The translations under genes and the position numbers were made by a program. This document shows positions 60,550 through 64,000 of a DNA stretch of 64,000 bases, in pieces. The notes beneath the pieces are model-generated. The model saw nothing but the letters and a program-made list of their open reading frames with translations. It was not told the DNA's origin and made no database searches. Every line of letters begins with the position of its first letter. Positions within the stretch are counted from its first letter, which is position 1. The DNA is from Hemileia vastatrix (Eukaryota; Basidiomycota; Pucciniomycetes; Pucciniales; Zaghouaniaceae): positions 20,559,650 to 20,623,649 of the forward strand of contig JASXTE010000014.1 in NCBI GenBank assembly GCA_030280995.1, given 5' to 3'.

Positions 60550-61624
60550 TCAAACATATCCAATTTGTTCGGCTCTATCAGCCAGATAATCCAGCAAATA
60601 TTTAAAGTGAGCCTCTCCAATATCAGGAATTTGGAACATCTGTAGGAGTGCTTTGGTGCGCTTAAAGTCAATCTTTTGCAACAGCAAGGCATACTTGTAT
60701 GGGTTATAGTTTTCTAATACAGCAGGCGAATAACTTTCTTCTAACCATCTTTTAATTGTTGCTGATTTTTTTTTGAGTAAGCTTTCTACACCATATATAT
60801 CTCCCACAACCTGTCTGATAGCTTCATTCCTTGCGGCAAAAAGTGTCATCAAGGTCTGCTCTCCGCCATGATTTTTCTTGATATCCAAAAACAGTTCCAT
60901 ATTGGCAAGCAGAACATCTTGAACATCGATAAGAGCATTGTGAAATTTTCGAATATATTCGTGTTGGATTGGCGCAGGCTTCTCGTTCCTTTGCAATGAG
61001 CCAAGCGTAAAATATTTATATTCTATTTCTTCATAGGGTTTCAAGTTTTTATGTGCGAGAGCTTTAAGTGTTTTCAGGAGAGCAAGATCCTTACTAAGTA
61101 CTTCTTTTATCTTTCTATCAAGTTCTTCCCCTTCCTGGAAATCACTTGGTGTGAATGAAACTAGAATCTTGCGAGTATTAAATAGATTTTTGAAATCGAT
61201 TGGTTCCCTCGTGAACCGCCCCTCGGGAATTTCAAGCCCCCTAATACCATTGATTTATCGGAGGGTTTAATAATTTGTTCTCAATACTATGTTGATTTTT
61301 GATTGGAAAAGTTAAGTATTTTTCAAATAAAAAATTGCACATACTGGGTTAGTGAGGAAGATGCAGCTGTGTTGAGAGGAAGATTGGCTGAGCCGGAGGG
61401 GAGAAAGATTAAAACTTTTGAGTTGGATAAGTTTCGTATGATAACTTACACTGAAGAGAATTATGCGACGAAGTAGATATTTCAGATGCAAACCCCTCGT
61501 TAGATTTTCCTGAATTTCCAATCTCAACAACATCGTGTGGCAATGAATCTATTGGTAGTGGTTTGGAGACAATGAGCGGAACACATGTTTGCAAAATTAG
61601 TATGAGATAAAAATTATAAATCAT
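60550..61624 (-). CDS. candidate secreted protein (295 aa), possible effector
   Basis: Three exons in phase: 61624-61450, 61366-61345 (22 nt) and 61240-60550. The N-terminus is a typical signal peptide: MIYNFYLILILQ, then a short hydrophobic run to VPLIVSKPLP, with cleavage likely after about residue 20. The mature part is mostly helical and charged, with Leu-rich heptad-like segments (LDRKIKEVLSKDLALLKTLK) and the motif-free C-terminus LLDYLADRAEQIGYV. There is almost no Cys outside the signal peptide, so it is not the small cysteine-rich type. No enzyme motif recognised. Lineage-specific secreted proteins of this build are common in rusts and are usually listed as effector candidates; host function is not shown by the sequence. 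A longer frame begins at 61708, but the ATG at 61624 opens exactly at the signal peptide. Confidence 0.72.
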
Positions 61625-62168
61625 TTTTATTAGATCTGTTATATTTTTTTTCTTTTTTTGGATTATTGGATGAGTAAACCTCAGCCAAAGACTACTTTCC
61701 CAACTCAAGGTCTATTGGGGTAGGAAAACAAAAGTACCATCAGTAGCACATTATTAAATAGAAAAAATAAAATCGCTTAGTTATATCATTTAAGTAGCTC
61801 CGAACTTCCGGCTACCATCAAACAGCATGGATTGAGTTAAAGATAGCTTCAATTGAGTTAATCATGTCTTACTTGTTCTCCTACAAAAAAAATCACTACG
61901 AGTTGAGAATAGTGAGTTCGAGATGAGAGCTAAAGCCTAGTCACAAAAGCTTTGCAGAATTTTTGAGGAAAAAATCAAAGTTGCTCACCAAAAAATGATT
62001 TACCAATTCAAAAAGGTCGGGGATAGGTCAGGGGTACCCCCTTTTAAATAGGAAAATCAATTTTTTGTTAGTGGAATTAGGACTTTTCCGTCCAAAGTGC
62101 CGCAGGCTTTTGTGACTTAGCTGTAATATAAATATAAATATGAAACTTTCAGCCTAGAGAGTTAGGGA

Positions 62169-62188
62169 GGGGGGGGGGGGGGGGGGGG
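62169..62188 (+). repeat. G homopolymer, 20 bp
   Basis: Uninterrupted run of 20 G preceded by GGGA. Its length is likely to be uncertain in any assembly. Confidence 0.9.
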
Positions 62189-63029
62189 TCTCTAGGTCTG
62201 TTAGCTGCATATTTTTTATGGTGTTTGATAATTTAAAGCCTTTTTTTTTACTTTTTTACTTTCTTACAATCTCACCCAACAAGGGGCATGAAGGATAGGG
62301 GCAATAATGACTAGGTACAAAAGAGAATGGAACAGATGGGGAGGTAGCTAGGGCAATTCAGAGTTAAAAACCATGTAGGAGTTACTGAGATAGAGGGATA
62401 TTGTTAAGGAATCTGTTTGAGTTAATGAGAAAAGAGGCAACATGAAAGGTAATCGGAGAAGGAGACAAAAGAGAAGAGGAATCAAATTTAATCTTGTGTT
62501 TTTTAGCCTCTATAAAGAGCGCTGAGCGATCTTTGGCGTGAATTTAAAGCCTTTGAAACGTTTTATACCCTTAAAAGTAGCTTAACCAGCTCTAAAATAC
62601 GCAGTTCGTACTAAACACATTGCACTTGAGTATCGGCTGAAAATATGCTACAAGAACCTGAAACGCAGACTGGATAATTTAGAGAAATATTTTACTTTCT
62701 CTTCTTAGATTTTCTCTTTTGACTAGAGTAGCTGTTAATTTGAAATGTCTAGTATACAAAAAAAATCTCAAAATAATAAGAAAATAAATCCCTCACCGTG
62801 GAAATCAAGGGCAACACTAACTAGCTCGACCACTTCTCATTTTCAAAGTTTCATTACTTCCCACAGAAAAAAATTATTTTATAAAGCAAGTTGCTTTTGG
62901 AACATCAAAATTTAAACTATGAAATTACATTCCAACATATAATTGAGGCAAGATGTTTTGGACCAACCACTCAAAAAAAGAATAAAAACTATTAGAACTT
63001 ACATTTCCCTGGCAATAAATCCTCACCAT

Positions 63030-63240
63030 GAAGGGGGTATCAAAGTTACAAACCTGCCATTTCAAAATCTCTATTTTTTCCAACAAGCCAATCATGATTA
63101 TTCTTTCATATATGATATATCTTACCCTCAAAACACCTTTTTACTGATAATAAATGTCAAGTCTGTGGTTTTATTTTTTGTGCTGTGAAATACATTTTAA
63201 AAAATTACACACCCTTAACTTTGATAACCCCTAATCTTTC
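63030..63240 (+). repeat. dispersed repeat, copy 2
   Basis: Same order of blocks as 52740-52950: GGTATCAAAGTTACAAACCT, CCATTTCAAAATCTC, CAAAACACCTTTTTA, GTGGTTTTATTTTTTGTG and CCCCTAAT. Confidence 0.75.
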
Positions 63241-64000
63241 AATCATTTAATTAACCTCTGAATACCCAATTAAATAACGAAATATATGGAAATATAATTA
63301 ATTCCAAGATCTAGATTTATAGTATCATATAAAAATATAAGATCATGAGTAATTTTTTCATAAAATTAAATTTCATACAAAATTGGAATTTTAAACTTCA
63401 AAACTATTGATTGTAGAAAAATGAGACTATCACCATTGGAAAAATAGGGTGAGATATAATATTTTTCAAAATAAACACATAAAAAGGGGTCTCAAAAAAT
63501 ACCGAATATTCCACATAAACACACCACACAAAAGGTACCAAACCTGACATCAAAAAATGAAATACACCTGCCCAGAACAGGTGTATTTTGACAGTGTATT
63601 TGTCCCCAAACATGTCTTCTTTTGGGTTAAAAAACTTTATCAAAACACTTGCCTTCTTCATCATGATTAGTCAGCACTAGGTACAGACATGCCAACACCT
63701 AGATTTTTTTCATTTATTCATTAAGGGCTTATTTATACAAGTGAAATATGTGACTTACCAGCACTTAATCAATCCCTTAATCTTTGTCACCGTTCACTTT
63801 TGTTGCAATGAATTCCCCCAGTTTAATTTGTTTTGGTTCAGCTCTCAGTCTTTAAATCACATGATATTTCTATGATTATATCTCACTATGATATCTCATC
63901 TTCTCTTCATCTCTCACTTGCATCACTCAATGTTGGTTCTGATACTTCTCACTTCACAACTTGTAAGGTAAGAGACTCCCATTTTTTGTTGTTTGATTGC

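Larger units (their letters stand above)
61709..64000. other. gene-poor right edge with repeats
   Basis: No convincing gene. It contains a run of 20 G at 62169-62188, the second copy of a dispersed repeat (63030-63240) and a hairpin with 11-bp arms AAATACACCTG/CAGGTGTATTT at 63560-63588. Confidence 0.55.

Noticed and set aside
63404..63664. 86-codon hydrophobic minus-strand frame
   Set aside because: Crosses a hairpin and AT-rich DNA; no supporting feature.
1..64000. tRNA, rRNA and telomere repeats
   Set aside because: I saw no tRNA-like arm set, rRNA core sequence or TTAGGG array; a covariance-model search was not possible.

Overview
The window looks like AT-rich, repeat-dominated nuclear DNA of a basidiomycete, most likely a rust fungus (Pucciniales) with a large genome. 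The evidence is small spliceosomal introns (about 45-110 nt, GTAAGT/GTATGT donors), TET/JBP-like 2OG-Fe(II) dioxygenase genes, a Tnp2/Plavaka-type (CACTA-group) transposase, lineage-specific cysteine-cluster genes and a candidate secreted protein. The species cannot be fixed from the sequence.

The left two thirds (2108-41274) read as nested DNA transposons that share one kind of terminus: CACCAC, a short AT stretch, a G run, then a palindrome centred on GCTAGC. All are flanked by 3-bp target duplications. The outer element (2108-41274, TSD TTT) holds almost only a ~610-bp satellite whose monomers each carry a 46-bp palindrome. Inside that satellite sits a second, 28.7-kb element (7862-36541, TSD ATA). 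The satellite period continues across it, so the empty site can be read directly. The 28.7-kb element carries an apparently intact TET/JBP-like dioxygenase, an intact 687-aa protein of unknown function, two diverged paralogs of another unknown family, a Tnp2-like transposase and a SNF2 ATPase. The last two are each broken by a single in-frame TGA. It also holds a cluster of 13 hairpins (14.6-15.3 kb), a ~2-kb field of about 20 palindromes (22.56-24.51 kb), and two almost identical 831-bp non-autonomous elements with related ends (TSDs TAA and ACA).

Left of the outer element is a decayed second TET/JBP-like gene. Its apparent ATG lies 3 bp from the outer element's end. To the right (41.3-50.3 kb) are a C/G-rich foldback, a broken Harbinger transposase, a Ty3/Gypsy integrase remnant with many stops, and two copies of a small cysteine-cluster gene family, one intact and one interrupted.

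From about 55 kb the sequence is more ordinary. There is an eight-exon gene for the p60/Cac2 (CHAF1B) WD40 subunit of chromatin assembly factor 1, with a 162-bp CACTA-type MITE upstream, and a three-exon gene for a 295-aa protein with a signal peptide. The last 2.4 kb hold only repeats and low-complexity sequence. Exon boundaries were worked out by eye from splice sites and reading-frame continuity; no database or folding program was used.
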